Source: Sphingomonas alpina (GTDB lineage Bacteria; Pseudomonadota; Alphaproteobacteria; Sphingomonadales; Sphingomonadaceae). Taken from it: 64,000 nt of DNA. The notes under the pieces are model-generated. The model was not told the origin of the DNA and ran no database searches. It saw only the letters and a program-made list of their open reading frames with translations. Position numbers and translations under genes: made by a program. Numbering within the stretch: the stretch's first letter is position 1; the number at the start of each line of letters is the position of its first letter. Positions 45,640 through 54,684 of this stretch are shown one piece after another. The stretch lies in contig NZ_CP061038.1 of assembly GCF_014490665.1 (NCBI RefSeq), positions 434,001-498,000 on the forward strand, written 5' to 3'.

Positions 45640-47538
45640 ATGACCAGTTTGACTCGCCGCGAGGCGCTTGCCGCCTCCACCACCGCAACGCTGGCCGCCA
45701 CGATCGCCGCGGCGACACCGGCCTGGGCTTTAGAGTCCGGGGCGCTGGGCGCCGCGACGGCACCGACGGCGAACGGTGCCGCCTGGGACCTGTCGGAAAT
45801 CTATCCCGATGACGCCGCTTGGGAAGCCGCGCGCAAGGGGGCGCTCACTGCCGTGCCGTCGCTGACTGCCTGGCGCGGCAAGCTCGGCGACAGCGCCGAG
45901 ACGTTGGCCAAGGCAATGGTCGCCATCTCCGACATGGGCCGGACGATTGCGAGAATCTATGTCTATGTCAGCCTCAAGGCCGATGAGGATGTCCGCGTCT
46001 CCGCCAATCAGCAGCGCCAGGCACAGGCGATCGATCTCTACACCGCCTATGGTGAAGCGGTGTCCTGGTTCTCGCCCGAGATACTGGCGATCGGCGCGGA
46101 GAAGATCGAGGGCTTCATCGCCGCCAATGCCGTGCTCAAATCGCGCTTCGATTTCTCGCTGCGCAACACCTTGCGCCAGGCCCCGCATACGCTGAGTGCG
46201 AACGAGGAAGCCTTGCTCGCCAGCACCAGCGCGCCGCTCCAGGGGCCGGAGGATATTCGCGGCCAGCTGGTCGCTTCCGACATTCCCTGGCCGACCATCA
46301 CTCTGTCGACCGGCAAGTCGATCCGGCTCGACGACCAGGGCTATACGCTGGTGCGCGACGCACCCAACCGCGCCGATCGCAAGAAGGTGTTCGACACCTT
46401 CTGGGCGACCTATGGCCAGTTCCGTAACTCGCTCGGCGCTGCCTATCTGTCGAAGCTCAAGGCCGATGTGTTCGACATGAAGGCGCGGCGGTACAAGACG
46501 TCGCTCGCCGCCTCGCTGTCGGGCAATGACGTGCCCGAGGCGGTGTATCGCACGCTGGTTGCCGAGACCAACAAGGGCCTGCCCGAACTGCACCGCTATT
46601 TCGAGCTGCGCCGGCGCCTGCTCAAGCTGCCCGATATGGCTTATTACGATATTTATCCGCCGCTCGTGTCGCTGGAGCGCAAGGTCACCATCCAGGAAAT
46701 GCGCTCCGTCGTGCTCGAAGCGGTCAAGCCGCTCGGCCCCGATTATGTCACGCTGCTGGGCAAGGCGACGGCAGGAAAATGGATGGATCCGCTGCCACGC
46801 CCCGGCAAGCGCTCGGGCGCCTATATGAACCCCGGCGCCTATGACGTGCATCCCTATCTGCTGCTCAATCTGGGCGAGAATTATGAAGGCATGACCACCT
46901 ATGCGCATGAATGGGGCCATGCGATGCACTCGCTGCTCGCGGCCAGAGCGCAGGTCTATGACAAGGCCGACTATCCGCTGTTCACGGCCGAGATTGCCTC
47001 GACCTGTAATGAGCAATTGCTCGCCGCCTATATGGTCGGCCGTGCCAAGACGAAGGAAGAGAAGCTCTTCTATCTCGGCCAGCAGCTCGAGGGGATTCGC
47101 GGCACCTTCTTCCGCCAGACCATGTTCGCTGAGTTCGAGCTGGCCTGCCACGACAAGGCGGAAGCGGGTGAGGGGCTGTCAGGCGAAGCCTTCAGCGCAC
47201 TCTATCTCGACCTGCTCAAGCGCTATCACGGGCCGAAAGTCGCGATCGACCCGGTCTATGCATCCGAATGGGAGTATATTGGCCACTTCTATTCGAGCTT
47301 TTATGTCTATCAATATGCCACCTCGATCTCGGCCGCGTCCTATTTCGCGCGCTCGATCCTGAAGGGCGGGGCGAAGGAGCGGGACAATTATCTCGGCGTG
47401 CTGAAGGCCGGCGGATCGGATCATCCGGTCGCATTGCTCAAGCGTGCGGGGCTCGATATGGCGTCGCCGGCGCCGTATCAGGCGATTATCGCGACCTTCA
47501 AGGATACGCTCGACCAGTGCGAAGCGTTGATGGCGTAA
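45640..47538 (+). CDS. pepF: M3 family oligoendopeptidase (PepF-like), exported
   Basis: This zinc peptidase of about 632 residues degrades oligopeptides. ATG 45640 begins MTSLTRREALAAS, a twin-arginine-like signal followed by a hydrophobic stretch ending TPAWA, so it is probably periplasmic, unlike most PepF enzymes. The zinc motif HEWGHAMHS lies in TTYAHEWGHAMHSLLAAR, with the third ligand in FTAEIASTCNEQLL, and KVAIDPVYASEW near the C-terminus is typical. No lesion is seen. Confidence 0.92.
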   Translation: MTSLTRREALAASTTATLAATIAAATPAWALESGALGAATAPTANGAAWDLSEIYPDDAAWEAARKGALTAVPSLTAWRGKLGDSAETLAKAMVAISDMGRTIARIYVYVSLKADEDVRVSANQQRQAQAIDLYTAYGEAVSWFSPEILAIGAEKIEGFIAANAVLKSRFDFSLRNTLRQAPHTLSANEEALLASTSAPLQGPEDIRGQLVASDIPWPTITLSTGKSIRLDDQGYTLVRDAPNRADRKKVFDTFWATYGQFRNSLGAAYLSKLKADVFDMKARRYKTSLAASLSGNDVPEAVYRTLVAETNKGLPELHRYFELRRRLLKLPDMAYYDIYPPLVSLERKVTIQEMRSVVLEAVKPLGPDYVTLLGKATAGKWMDPLPRPGKRSGAYMNPGAYDVHPYLLLNLGENYEGMTTYAHEWGHAMHSLLAARAQVYDKADYPLFTAEIASTCNEQLLAAYMVGRAKTKEEKLFYLGQQLEGIRGTFFRQTMFAEFELACHDKAEAGEGLSGEAFSALYLDLLKRYHGPKVAIDPVYASEWEYIGHFYSSFYVYQYATSISAASYFARSILKGGAKERDNYLGVLKAGGSDHPVALLKRAGLDMASPAPYQAIIATFKDTLDQCEALMA

Positions 47539-47552
47539 AGGGGATGACAAGA

Positions 47553-48086
47553 ATGCGAAGCCTGGTCTGGATGAGCGCCGCGACGGTATTGCTGACGCTC
47601 TCTGCATGCGATTCCGCGCCTGCGCCGGTCGCGGACGACGATAGCGCGACCAACATTGTTGCGCCCGCCCGGCCCGCCTTCGCGGCCGATCTGAACGAGG
47701 CGACGACGGCGATCGAGGGAGCCGGTGGTCCGTGGAAGGGCGGTACGGTCAAGGATGGCATCCGCGATACGACCACCGGCGGGACGATCCGCACGATCAC
47801 CGCGACCGGTGGTCTGGCCCAGGTCTTCGCACTGCCCGACGGCAAGGCGTGGCAGGTCCGCCTGATCAGTCGCCCGAAGACCGGTTGCAGCGAATCCGCT
47901 CCGCTCAAGGCTGCGTTGCCCAATCTGGTCGCGACGCTCGCGCCCGCCACGCCGCTTTCCGTGGCGGATCGGAACGCGATCGGCGACGACCTGGCATCGA
48001 CCGCGCCGAAAACGCATGACCTGACCGCGATCCGCATCATCGTGTCGGGCGGCTGCAGCCACAGCATGACGCTGACCGCGCTCTGA
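47553..48086 (+). CDS. small lipoprotein of unknown function
   Basis: The 177-residue protein begins MRSLVWMSAATVLLTLSACDS, a lipoprotein signal with an LSAC lipobox. It follows the peptidase gene by 14 bases and is likely co-transcribed. ATG 47553 has GGGG nine bases upstream; an ATG three codons before is too close to that site. The mature part contains two Cys (KTGCSES, SGGCSHS). Function unknown. Confidence 0.78.
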   Translation: MRSLVWMSAATVLLTLSACDSAPAPVADDDSATNIVAPARPAFAADLNEATTAIEGAGGPWKGGTVKDGIRDTTTGGTIRTITATGGLAQVFALPDGKAWQVRLISRPKTGCSESAPLKAALPNLVATLAPATPLSVADRNAIGDDLASTAPKTHDLTAIRIIVSGGCSHSMTLTAL

Positions 48087-48121
48087 CGAGGGTTTGAAAA
48101 TGCGCTGAAGGGTACCGCCCT

Positions 48122-48145
48122 GGAATTCGCTTTTCCGCGAATTCC
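48122..48145. other. perfect 9-bp stem-loop in the intergenic region
   Basis: GGAATTCGC, a TTTTCC loop and GCGAATTCC lie 36 bases past the lipoprotein stop. There is no T-run, so it may stabilise the mRNA 3' end rather than terminate transcription. Confidence 0.55.
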
Positions 48146-48213
48146 GACAAACACCGATCCGCGACCGTCCGTTAACCATTTATCGAAGCGTGGCGGGGCA
48201 TGGCTGACGGTCG

Positions 48214-49845
48214 ATGATGCGCCGTTCCCTGTCCTTTGCCGCACTTGGCGCGCTTGCCGCGATGGTCTTTGCGACGTGGATGCATTTCGGTGTGCTCAAC
48301 CCGGCCAATGTCGGCTGGCTGATCGATGGGCATGACCGCGGCCAGAGTGCGATCGGGCTCGCTGCCTATCTGCGCGCCGGCGGTCCCTGGCCTTTGCTGC
48401 ACCAGCCTTTGCTGGGTGCGCCGGAGGGGATGACATTGTTGTTCACCGACAGCATCCCGCTGCTCGGCATCCTGCTCGGCCCGGTCGCGCGCTGGCTGCC
48501 GCCGGGGCTGCAGTTCCTCGGCCTGTGGTATCTCGCCTGCATCATTCTGCAGGTCGGCTTCGCCTGGGCGATCGTCCGGCCGCGCGCGCCGGACGGCATG
48601 AGCGCGTGGCTGTGCGCCGCGCTGCTTGCGCTGATGCCGGTGCTGATCAACCGCTATGGCCATGCCAGCCTGTGCGCGCAGTGGCTGATCCTGTGGGCGC
48701 TATGGCTTCATCTCGATCCGTTGCGGTCGCGCTCGTCTTTCTGGTGGGCGGCCGTGCTCGGTACTGCCGCGCTGGTCCATTCCTATCTGCTGCTGATCGT
48801 CGCGGCGATCTGGGCGAGTGCGATGCTGCGCGCGCTATGGGTCGAACCGCAGCGCCGGCGCACCCTGATCGGCGCGCTCGGCGTGGCGGCGCTGGCGGTG
48901 GCGATCGTCGCGCTGCACGGTGTGCTTGGGCAGCGTTTCGCATCGACCGGCACCTATGGCGCGTTCCCGGTGGCGCTCGACGCGTGGTGGAACCCGGCCA
49001 ATCCGTCCTATTCCGCGCTGCTGCCGTCATCGCCCGATGACGGGCATGGTTTTGAAGGTTTCCAGTATCTCGGTGCCGGCCTGATCGCTCTGGTACTGAT
49101 CGGGATGGCCTGGTCGGCGGCAGGCGCCACACGCCTTGCGACGCCTGCCATGCCGGGGGATGCGCTGCGCCGCCTGACCTGTCTGGTGCCCGCTTTGCTG
49201 GTGCTGGCGGTCGTCGCCATCGGGCCACAGCCCAAATTCTGGGGCGTGCCGTTATGGACTTTCCATCTGCCCCCGGCGCTGACCGACGCGCTTGACCCGG
49301 TCCGCGCAGGAGGGCGCCTGTTCTGGCCGGCAACCTATACGCTGGCGGTCGCCGCCTTGCTGGTCGTCTGCAGCATGCCGCGCGCGACGCTCATCCTTGC
49401 TGGAGCGCTGGCGCTGCAGCTGGTCGATCTGATGCCGATGCTCGCCGCCGTCCGTGCGACCAGCGCTGCGGCCGACTCGTCCGCCCACTATCATCGCACC
49501 CGCGACCCACGCTGGGATGCGCTGATCGCGCAGGCAGGCACGATCGATTTCCAGCCGCCCAATCCCTTTGCCGATCTCGCGCTGATGGAGGAGGTGACCT
49601 GGCGCGCGGTTCGGCTGTGCCGTCCGGTTCGCTTCACCTATGCCGCGCGCGAGACCGCCGGGATGCGCGCGCGCCTCGATGCCGAGGCAAGGGACTTTCA
49701 GGCCGGGCGGATCGAACCGACACGACTCTATGTGCTGCTCGATGGCAAGGTGCCGAGGGTGCTGGCCGGGCGCGTGCAGCGGCTCGACGGCATCGCGATC
49801 ATTGCGCCGACTGCATCTCCCTTGCCGCCGGGGTGTCGCCCTTAG
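48214..49845 (+). CDS. polytopic membrane protein, DUF6311-like (GT-C-like)
   Basis: The 543-residue protein has about ten membrane helices in the first 440 residues and a soluble C-terminal part of roughly 100. WPLLHQPLLGAPEGMTLLFTDSIPLLG and the layout resemble DUF6311 proteins, thought to be GT-C-type glycosyltransferases of the cell envelope. GRLFWPATYTLAV and the C-terminal HYHRTRDPRWDALIAQ are further features. Its 3' end overlaps the convergent ParB-like gene by 4 bases. The enzymatic role is inference. Confidence 0.75.
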   Translation: MMRRSLSFAALGALAAMVFATWMHFGVLNPANVGWLIDGHDRGQSAIGLAAYLRAGGPWPLLHQPLLGAPEGMTLLFTDSIPLLGILLGPVARWLPPGLQFLGLWYLACIILQVGFAWAIVRPRAPDGMSAWLCAALLALMPVLINRYGHASLCAQWLILWALWLHLDPLRSRSSFWWAAVLGTAALVHSYLLLIVAAIWASAMLRALWVEPQRRRTLIGALGVAALAVAIVALHGVLGQRFASTGTYGAFPVALDAWWNPANPSYSALLPSSPDDGHGFEGFQYLGAGLIALVLIGMAWSAAGATRLATPAMPGDALRRLTCLVPALLVLAVVAIGPQPKFWGVPLWTFHLPPALTDALDPVRAGGRLFWPATYTLAVAALLVVCSMPRATLILAGALALQLVDLMPMLAAVRATSAAADSSAHYHRTRDPRWDALIAQAGTIDFQPPNPFADLALMEEVTWRAVRLCRPVRFTYAARETAGMRARLDAEARDFQAGRIEPTRLYVLLDGKVPRVLAGRVQRLDGIAIIAPTASPLPPGCRP

Positions 49846-50459
49846 TCGTTCGTCCCCGCCCAGCCGGGCAGATGCGCCGTGTCATGGCCGTTGGCGAATG
49901 CCAGCGCATCGGACAGCGCCTGCCCGAAATGGCTTTCGAGGTGCCCTGGCTTGATCCGCCGTCGGAGAAAGTCGGCCCACAGGAACTCGGCATAGGGCGT
50001 ATCGACCTTGGCGTACCCGCCCGCGCGTCGCAGCGCGCCGGCCAGCGACCGGTACGGATCGTCGGTCAGGTCCGTGACCTTTTTCGGGATATCGTCATAA
50101 TCCTGACGGATGCCCTTCGCGTCGAACGGATGCAGCCAGTTGCGATTGTCCATGAAGGTGATGAAGGCGGGCCGGGCGAGTGCGCTCAGGTCGGCGATGA
50201 CATGGACAAGGACGTGTTTCACGCCCTCCAGATGCAGCGCGAGCGCAAGATGGTGATTGTCGATCAGATAGGCCCGGTCCTTCGGCCCGAGCACCACCGG
50301 CAGCATGTGGCGGCCGAGATAATCGGGTCCCTCGCGGTCGGCGCGCTGGCGCCATTCCTGGCGCTTGCGCTCGACCTCGCGCAGGCCGACCGTGATCTGT
50401 GTCGGACGCAGGTCGGCGATCGCGCGCGGGTGCAATAGCGGCTCAGGATCCTGGATCAT
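49842..50459 (-). CDS. ParB-like nuclease-domain protein (ParBc_2 type)
   Basis: The 205-residue protein has LRPTQITVGLREVERKRQEW, AYLIDNHHLALALHLEG and AFITFMDNRNWLHPFDA, blocks of the ParBc_2 group of small proteins with a ParB-like fold but no known partition role. It starts at ATG 50459 inside the last codons of the upstream SulP gene (17-base overlap), so the two are translated from one mRNA. A link to anion transport is unexplained. Confidence 0.82.
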   Translation of the reverse strand: MIQDPEPLLHPRAIADLRPTQITVGLREVERKRQEWRQRADREGPDYLGRHMLPVVLGPKDRAYLIDNHHLALALHLEGVKHVLVHVIADLSALARPAFITFMDNRNWLHPFDAKGIRQDYDDIPKKVTDLTDDPYRSLAGALRRAGGYAKVDTPYAEFLWADFLRRRIKPGHLESHFGQALSDALAFANGHDTAHLPGWAGTND

Positions 50460-52092
50460 CGACAGCTTCCATTGGAACGACGGATTGCGGCAGGCTGGCG
50501 ACGGCGTCGTCCACGCTATAGCTGGATCGCACGGCGAGGTCATGGGCTCCGGCCGCCGTCAGCAAGTCGCGCACTCTGTCACGAACCCGGGCGAGCAGCA
50601 GGCGGGCGCCGTTCATGCGCAGGCGCGCATCGAATTCGATCAGCGCATCGGCCGCGCTGCTGTCGATATCGAAGCTTTCCTCCAGGCTGACGATCACCGT
50701 GGTGACGGTCTGGTCGGCCGCCTGCTGGTCGGCGATCAGGGCAAGCACCGCTTCGGCATTGGCGAAGAACAGCGGCTCGGCTGGCCGCCAGATCGCCACG
50801 CCAGGGACGGCGCTGGCCTCGGGATGGCGGGCAAGGTCGACAAAGTTGCGCGAACTGCCCAGCCGCCCCAGCCTGACCAGCTGTGGCGAGGCAAGCCGGC
50901 GCACCAATGCGGCGATCGACAAGAGTATCGCGAGCAGCATGCCGTTGAGCACGCCGAGTGCGAGGACCCCGATTGCCGCGCCGATCGCCACATACTGGTC
51001 GCGTCCAAGGCGCCAGAGGCGGACGATCGGCTGCGGATTGAGCGCGTGGGAAAGCGCCGCGATGACCACCGCCGCCAGCACCGGCTGCGGCAGATGCGCG
51101 ACCAGCCGAACACCGGCCAGCATCAGCAGCGCAAGCCCGATCGCCGCGATTGCGCCGGCAGCCCGCGTCCTGGTTCCGGCCGCCTCGCTGGCCGCGCCGG
51201 CGGAGAAGCCTGCGCCGACCGGCAGTCCCTGCACCAGCGCCGAGGCGAGGTTGGCCGCGCCGAGTGCGGCAAGCTCGCGATTGGGCTCGATCCGGTCGCC
51301 ATGGCTCAGCGCCAGTGCGCGCATCGTGCCCCAGCTTTCCGCGAGCAGGATGAGGACCAAAGGGATGACGAGCTCGGCCAGCCCCGTGAGCATCGGATAG
51401 GGGATATGCGGCAGCGTCGGCAGTGCGATGCTCAGGTCGATCAGCCCGACCGTCGCAACCCCGTGTCCCGGCAGGTCGAACAGGATCGAGGCGGCGATGC
51501 CGGCTGCCAGCACGATAAACGCCCCCGGAACCGAGGGCAGGCGCCGCAGCGCGAGCAGCAGGAGCAGCGCGGTGGTCCCGGTAGCGATGCTGGTCCAGTT
51601 CCAGGCGCCGAAATCGGACAACAGGCCGGCGATCAGCTCGAAGACATTGCCCGCCTGCGGGCTGACGCCGAAGACCAGCGGCATCTGCTTGAGGATGATG
51701 GTGATTGCGAGGCCAAAGGCGAAGCCGCGCAGCACCGGCCGGGACACGAAACCGGTCAGCCCGCCAAGGCGCGCTGCCGATGCGGCCAGAAAGGCGATGC
51801 CGACCAGCGCGACTGTTATCGTCGCAAGTGCGATCTTCACGGCAGGATCGGCGGTCAGCGTGCCGAGCGACGCGGCCATGATCGCCGCCGAGGAGGAAGT
51901 CGGTGAGACGATCGCGAAGCGGCTGCGGCCGATCGCTGCATAGACCAGTGCGCCGACGATCGCCGCGAGAATGGCATGTTGCGGCGCGAGCCCGGCGATG
52001 CCGGCATAAGCGACCGCCTCGGGCAAGATCAGCCCGGCGACCGACAATCCAGCGATGAGATCGGCTCTGCGCACCGTGCGCTGCTGGCTCAT
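50443..52092 (-). CDS. SulP family anion transporter with STAS domain
   Basis: The 549-residue carrier has 10-14 membrane helices beginning ADLIAGLSVAGLILPEAVAYA, with SPTSSSAAIMAAS and GLPVGAGFSAGAASEAAGT in the conserved SulP regions. The C-terminal STAS domain (about residues 430-540) has VTTVIVSLEESFDIDSSAADAL, with the usual acidic-Ser loop. Substrates in the family include sulfate, bicarbonate and dicarboxylates; the one here cannot be assigned. Start ATG 52092 (MSQQRTVRRADL) fits family starts; upstream in-frame codons exist. Confidence 0.92.
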   Translation of the reverse strand: MSQQRTVRRADLIAGLSVAGLILPEAVAYAGIAGLAPQHAILAAIVGALVYAAIGRSRFAIVSPTSSSAAIMAASLGTLTADPAVKIALATITVALVGIAFLAASAARLGGLTGFVSRPVLRGFAFGLAITIILKQMPLVFGVSPQAGNVFELIAGLLSDFGAWNWTSIATGTTALLLLLALRRLPSVPGAFIVLAAGIAASILFDLPGHGVATVGLIDLSIALPTLPHIPYPMLTGLAELVIPLVLILLAESWGTMRALALSHGDRIEPNRELAALGAANLASALVQGLPVGAGFSAGAASEAAGTRTRAAGAIAAIGLALLMLAGVRLVAHLPQPVLAAVVIAALSHALNPQPIVRLWRLGRDQYVAIGAAIGVLALGVLNGMLLAILLSIAALVRRLASPQLVRLGRLGSSRNFVDLARHPEASAVPGVAIWRPAEPLFFANAEAVLALIADQQAADQTVTTVIVSLEESFDIDSSAADALIEFDARLRMNGARLLLARVRDRVRDLLTAAGAHDLAVRSSYSVDDAVASLPQSVVPMEAVDDPGS

Positions 52093-52244
52093 ATTGCGCC
52101 GTTCAGGGAGGGGCGCAGGGCGCGCTTCATCGAGTCTCTCCTGATCCGCCGGCCAAATCTGCGCCGCTTTTGGTGGGAGAGCAACTGACGCAATGAGCGC
52201 GACGCTATCGTGGGCGGCTTTTCCTGGTGAGAAGGGGGCCCCTT

Positions 52245-52613
52245 TCAATATCCGCCAAAACGGACCTCCAGCCGTTTGAGCGCACCGTCGAACTGTTTCA
52301 GGGCACGGTTGTGATCCTGATCTTGTGCGTAGGACGATGCGCGCATTGAACGACAGCTCGATGTGACGATAAACTCCGGATCCGGGCCCGCAATAGCGGT
52401 GTGGACTTGCACCAGCTTGCGTATCCGCTGCCCATATCTGGCCTCATATTGTTTACCATATCGCTGGCGACGCGCGGCATCGCAAAGCCTGCTGCCGCTT
52501 GCCTCGGCACTTGCCCAATAAAGCTCTTCGGACAGATTAGCCCTTGGGGAGGGTTGGCTGCCAGTGCTCACCACCTGGCCGATTGCCAGGGCCAAATATG
52601 CGAACGAAAGCAT
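52245..52613 (-). CDS. small secreted protein of unknown function
   Basis: The 122-residue protein begins MLSFAYLALAIGQVVSTGSQ with a signal-like helix. EELYWASAEASGSRLCDAARRQRYGKQYEARYGQR and a second Cys (TSSCRSMRA) follow. GGAAGGAAAGAG precedes the ATG. An in-frame start at 52628 is possible. Base composition is somewhat lower in GC than its neighbours. Family not recognised. Confidence 0.6.
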   Translation of the reverse strand: MLSFAYLALAIGQVVSTGSQPSPRANLSEELYWASAEASGSRLCDAARRQRYGKQYEARYGQRIRKLVQVHTAIAGPDPEFIVTSSCRSMRASSYAQDQDHNRALKQFDGALKRLEVRFGGY

Positions 52614-52726
52614 CTCTTTCCTTCCCATGCACTTTAGAATGACCAATCCCGAGCAATTTGCCGTCGATATCTGCAACGGACCGTTAATGGGCGCTCGATC
52701 CTGGTGGTGCCCAATGTTGTCAGATT

Positions 52727-52946
52727 TAGATTAAATATTTGATATATAACGAATTATCTGGATTCTCGTCGATGCGGCGACGGGAGATATGTTACATCTC
52801 CGGTGTAACATATCTCTCCCGCCTTTGGCGTTGCCCCTCAGCATTGTTGCCGGCCGCGATTCAACCATCGCACGGGACCAGGCATGCCATCCCGTGCCGG
52901 ACTTGTCCCGGCGCGCTCTTTCTTAGTGTCGAAAACAACATTGCCG
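52727..52946 (-). repeat. dispersed structured element, copy 2 (inverted relative to copy 1)
   Basis: The reverse complement aligns with 23195-23408. The main hairpin is GGGAGATATGTTACA/TGTAACATATCT..CCC (52782-52820) with loop CCGGAGA on the minus strand. In copy 1 the same stem reads GGGACA/TGTCCC, so two adjacent pairs changed on both sides. The second hairpin GCACGGGA/TCCCGTGC (52870-52897) is better paired here than in copy 1. It begins about 28 bases after the cupin stop and ends AT-rich, near the small secreted-protein gene. Confidence 0.8.
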
Positions 52947-52973
52947 CTGCGCTGTCCGCGCAAAGGCTTCCTG

Positions 52974-53339
52974 CTAGCTGAGCTGCTCGTCCAGGCTGCG
53001 GGTACGCGAGGTAACCTCGTCGCCGGTATGTTTGGTCGAAGCCGGTTCGATCAGCAGCACCCAGCATTCTTCGTCCGCGACGGGGTTATGCCGCACGCCG
53101 CTCGGCACGGTCAGGAAATCGCCCTGTGACAGCTCGACCGGGCCATCCTCGAACTCGATCCGCAGCGATCCCTTGACGATGTAGAATAGTTCGTCCTCGC
53201 CATCATGCGCATGCCAGACAAACTTGCCTTTCAGCTTGGCCACCTTGAGCAGCTGGTCGTTCACCCGCCCGACCACCTTGGGCGACCAGTAATCGGTCAC
53301 GCGGTCGAAGGCTGCGGTCAGGGTGGTGGGGGAAAGCAT
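52974..53339 (-). CDS. cupin domain protein
   Basis: The 121-residue single-domain cupin has WHAHDGEDELFYIVKGSLRIEF (motif 1, metal-binding His/His/Glu) and GDFLTVPSGVRHNPVADEE (motif 2 His). Start ATG 53339 (MLSPTTLTAAF) has GGAG at good spacing; an in-frame ATG at 53372 is weaker. The ligand or enzymatic activity is unknown. Confidence 0.87.
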   Translation of the reverse strand: MLSPTTLTAAFDRVTDYWSPKVVGRVNDQLLKVAKLKGKFVWHAHDGEDELFYIVKGSLRIEFEDGPVELSQGDFLTVPSGVRHNPVADEECWVLLIEPASTKHTGDEVTSRTRSLDEQLS

Positions 53340-53520
53340 CGTCTCTGCTCCGGGATCGTCTTCAATTGGCATCATTCGCGCATCCGGTTTCCGGTGCAAG
53401 CCGGGGCGGTCCCGATAGCGCTTGTAACGGATCGCATATCATGACCATGAACCGGGCCATCATTGCGGTGGCCGGCGCTCGGCCAGAACCGCGATTGCCT
53501 CCGACGTGATTGGACTTCCC

Positions 53521-53646
53521 ATGGGTCAGCTACGCACCGCCAACAAACGGCGTAATCGCGCCCTCGCACGCCCTCTCGCCAAGCCCATCGTCGCCGCGCC
53601 GGCGAAGGTGAAAACGGTCAAGACCGCGAAGAGCGCCACGACCTAG
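53521..53646 (+). CDS. 41-residue basic peptide
   Basis: ATG 53521 gives MGQLRTANKRRNRALARPLA and a Lys/Ala/Val-rich tail ending TAKSATT. The strongly basic composition and the NKRRNRA core look like a small conserved sphingomonad protein. Its TAG stop shares the palindrome CTAG with the stop of the convergent MarR-GNAT gene. No strong ribosome-binding site is seen. It could bind nucleic acid or ribosomes; this is inference. Confidence 0.55.
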   Translation: MGQLRTANKRRNRALARPLAKPIVAAPAKVKTVKTAKSATT

Positions 53647-54599
53647 CCTCTATACCGCATCGCCACATCGCAGCGTTCGTAGCGCGCGCCGAAGTCGCGC
53701 ATGATCTCCGCATCGTGCGCGAAGCCGAGCTTTTCATAAAGATGGATCGCGGCGGCGCATTTCGAGCTGGTCAGCAGATAGAGCGTCTCGACCTCCATCT
53801 GGCGGGCGCGGCGTAGTATCGCCGCGAGCAGATACTCGCCCGCCTTGCGGCCGCGGGCGGATTCGAGCACGCCCATCTTGGTCAGCTCGAACCGGCGCTC
53901 GCCGGTCTTCTGCAACGCGCAGGCGCCGATGATGCCGAGGTCCCTCGCTTCAGCGAACAGAATCACCCCGCCCGGATCCATGATCCGCGCGCGGGGGTTT
54001 TCCAGCACGTCGCGGTCGGTCTGCTCGATACGGAACATCGATGCGATCCATTCGGCATTGATGTCGTGGAAATCGCGCGCCAGTTCGTCGGAGAATTCGC
54101 GGATCGTCAACCCCGACACCGGCCCGGCCAGCGCGCGCTGCTCGATCGAGTTGTGATCGAGCGCGTCCTCGATCGCCGCGATCTGCTCGAGCAGCGGGCC
54201 GTTCAGCCCGGCGCATAATTCGACCACCGCCGCGTCGATATGCGGCCAGACCTCGCGCTTCGATCGCACCATTGCGTCACGACCGGCTGAGGTCAGCGAC
54301 AGGGATCTGCGTCGCTGGTCGCCCGACATGGCGATCGTCTCGATCAGGCCGAGTTCGACCAGCCTGGTGATGTTGCGCGTGATCGCCGGCTGACTGAGGC
54401 CCAGTTTCTCGGCCAGTACGCCAACGGTCAGCGTTTCGAAGCGGTCGAGCGCGATGAGGATCGGGTATTGGCTTGGCTGGATCGCCAGGCCGGCTCGCTC
54501 GGCGATGCTCGCGACATCACCCTGCATCCGTTCCGCCAGCCGTTTCAGCCGGCTGCCGAGGAACAGATACCCCATTTCCTTCATGATGTCGTTCGTCAT
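53643..54599 (-). CDS. MarR family regulator fused to a GNAT acetyltransferase
   Basis: The 318-residue protein combines a MarR winged helix (residues about 10-140: VGVLAEKLGLSQPAITRNITRLVELG is the recognition region, then GDQRRRSLSLTSAGRDAM) with a C-terminal GNAT domain (about 165-318: MGVLESARGRKAGEYLLAAILRRA and SSKCAAAIHLYEKLGFAHD). Such fusions are known in several proteobacteria but poorly studied. The GNAT part may sense or modify a ligand that controls binding. Start ATG 54599 (MTNDIMKEMGY) is chosen because the sequence before it is not domain-like. Confidence 0.9.
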   Translation of the reverse strand: MTNDIMKEMGYLFLGSRLKRLAERMQGDVASIAERAGLAIQPSQYPILIALDRFETLTVGVLAEKLGLSQPAITRNITRLVELGLIETIAMSGDQRRRSLSLTSAGRDAMVRSKREVWPHIDAAVVELCAGLNGPLLEQIAAIEDALDHNSIEQRALAGPVSGLTIREFSDELARDFHDINAEWIASMFRIEQTDRDVLENPRARIMDPGGVILFAEARDLGIIGACALQKTGERRFELTKMGVLESARGRKAGEYLLAAILRRARQMEVETLYLLTSSKCAAAIHLYEKLGFAHDAEIMRDFGARYERCDVAMRYRG

Positions 54600-54684
54600 G
54601 CCGGTCGCTCCATTGAGTCGATAGCATGTTATATACCCTGTTATGTAATTGCAAGTGAAGCTGGATCGAGCGGTCACTTGGGAT

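Noticed and set aside
45640..47538. Cytoplasmic PepF
   Set aside because: An intact twin-arginine-like leader at the chosen start indicates export; the enzyme family is kept but the location differs.
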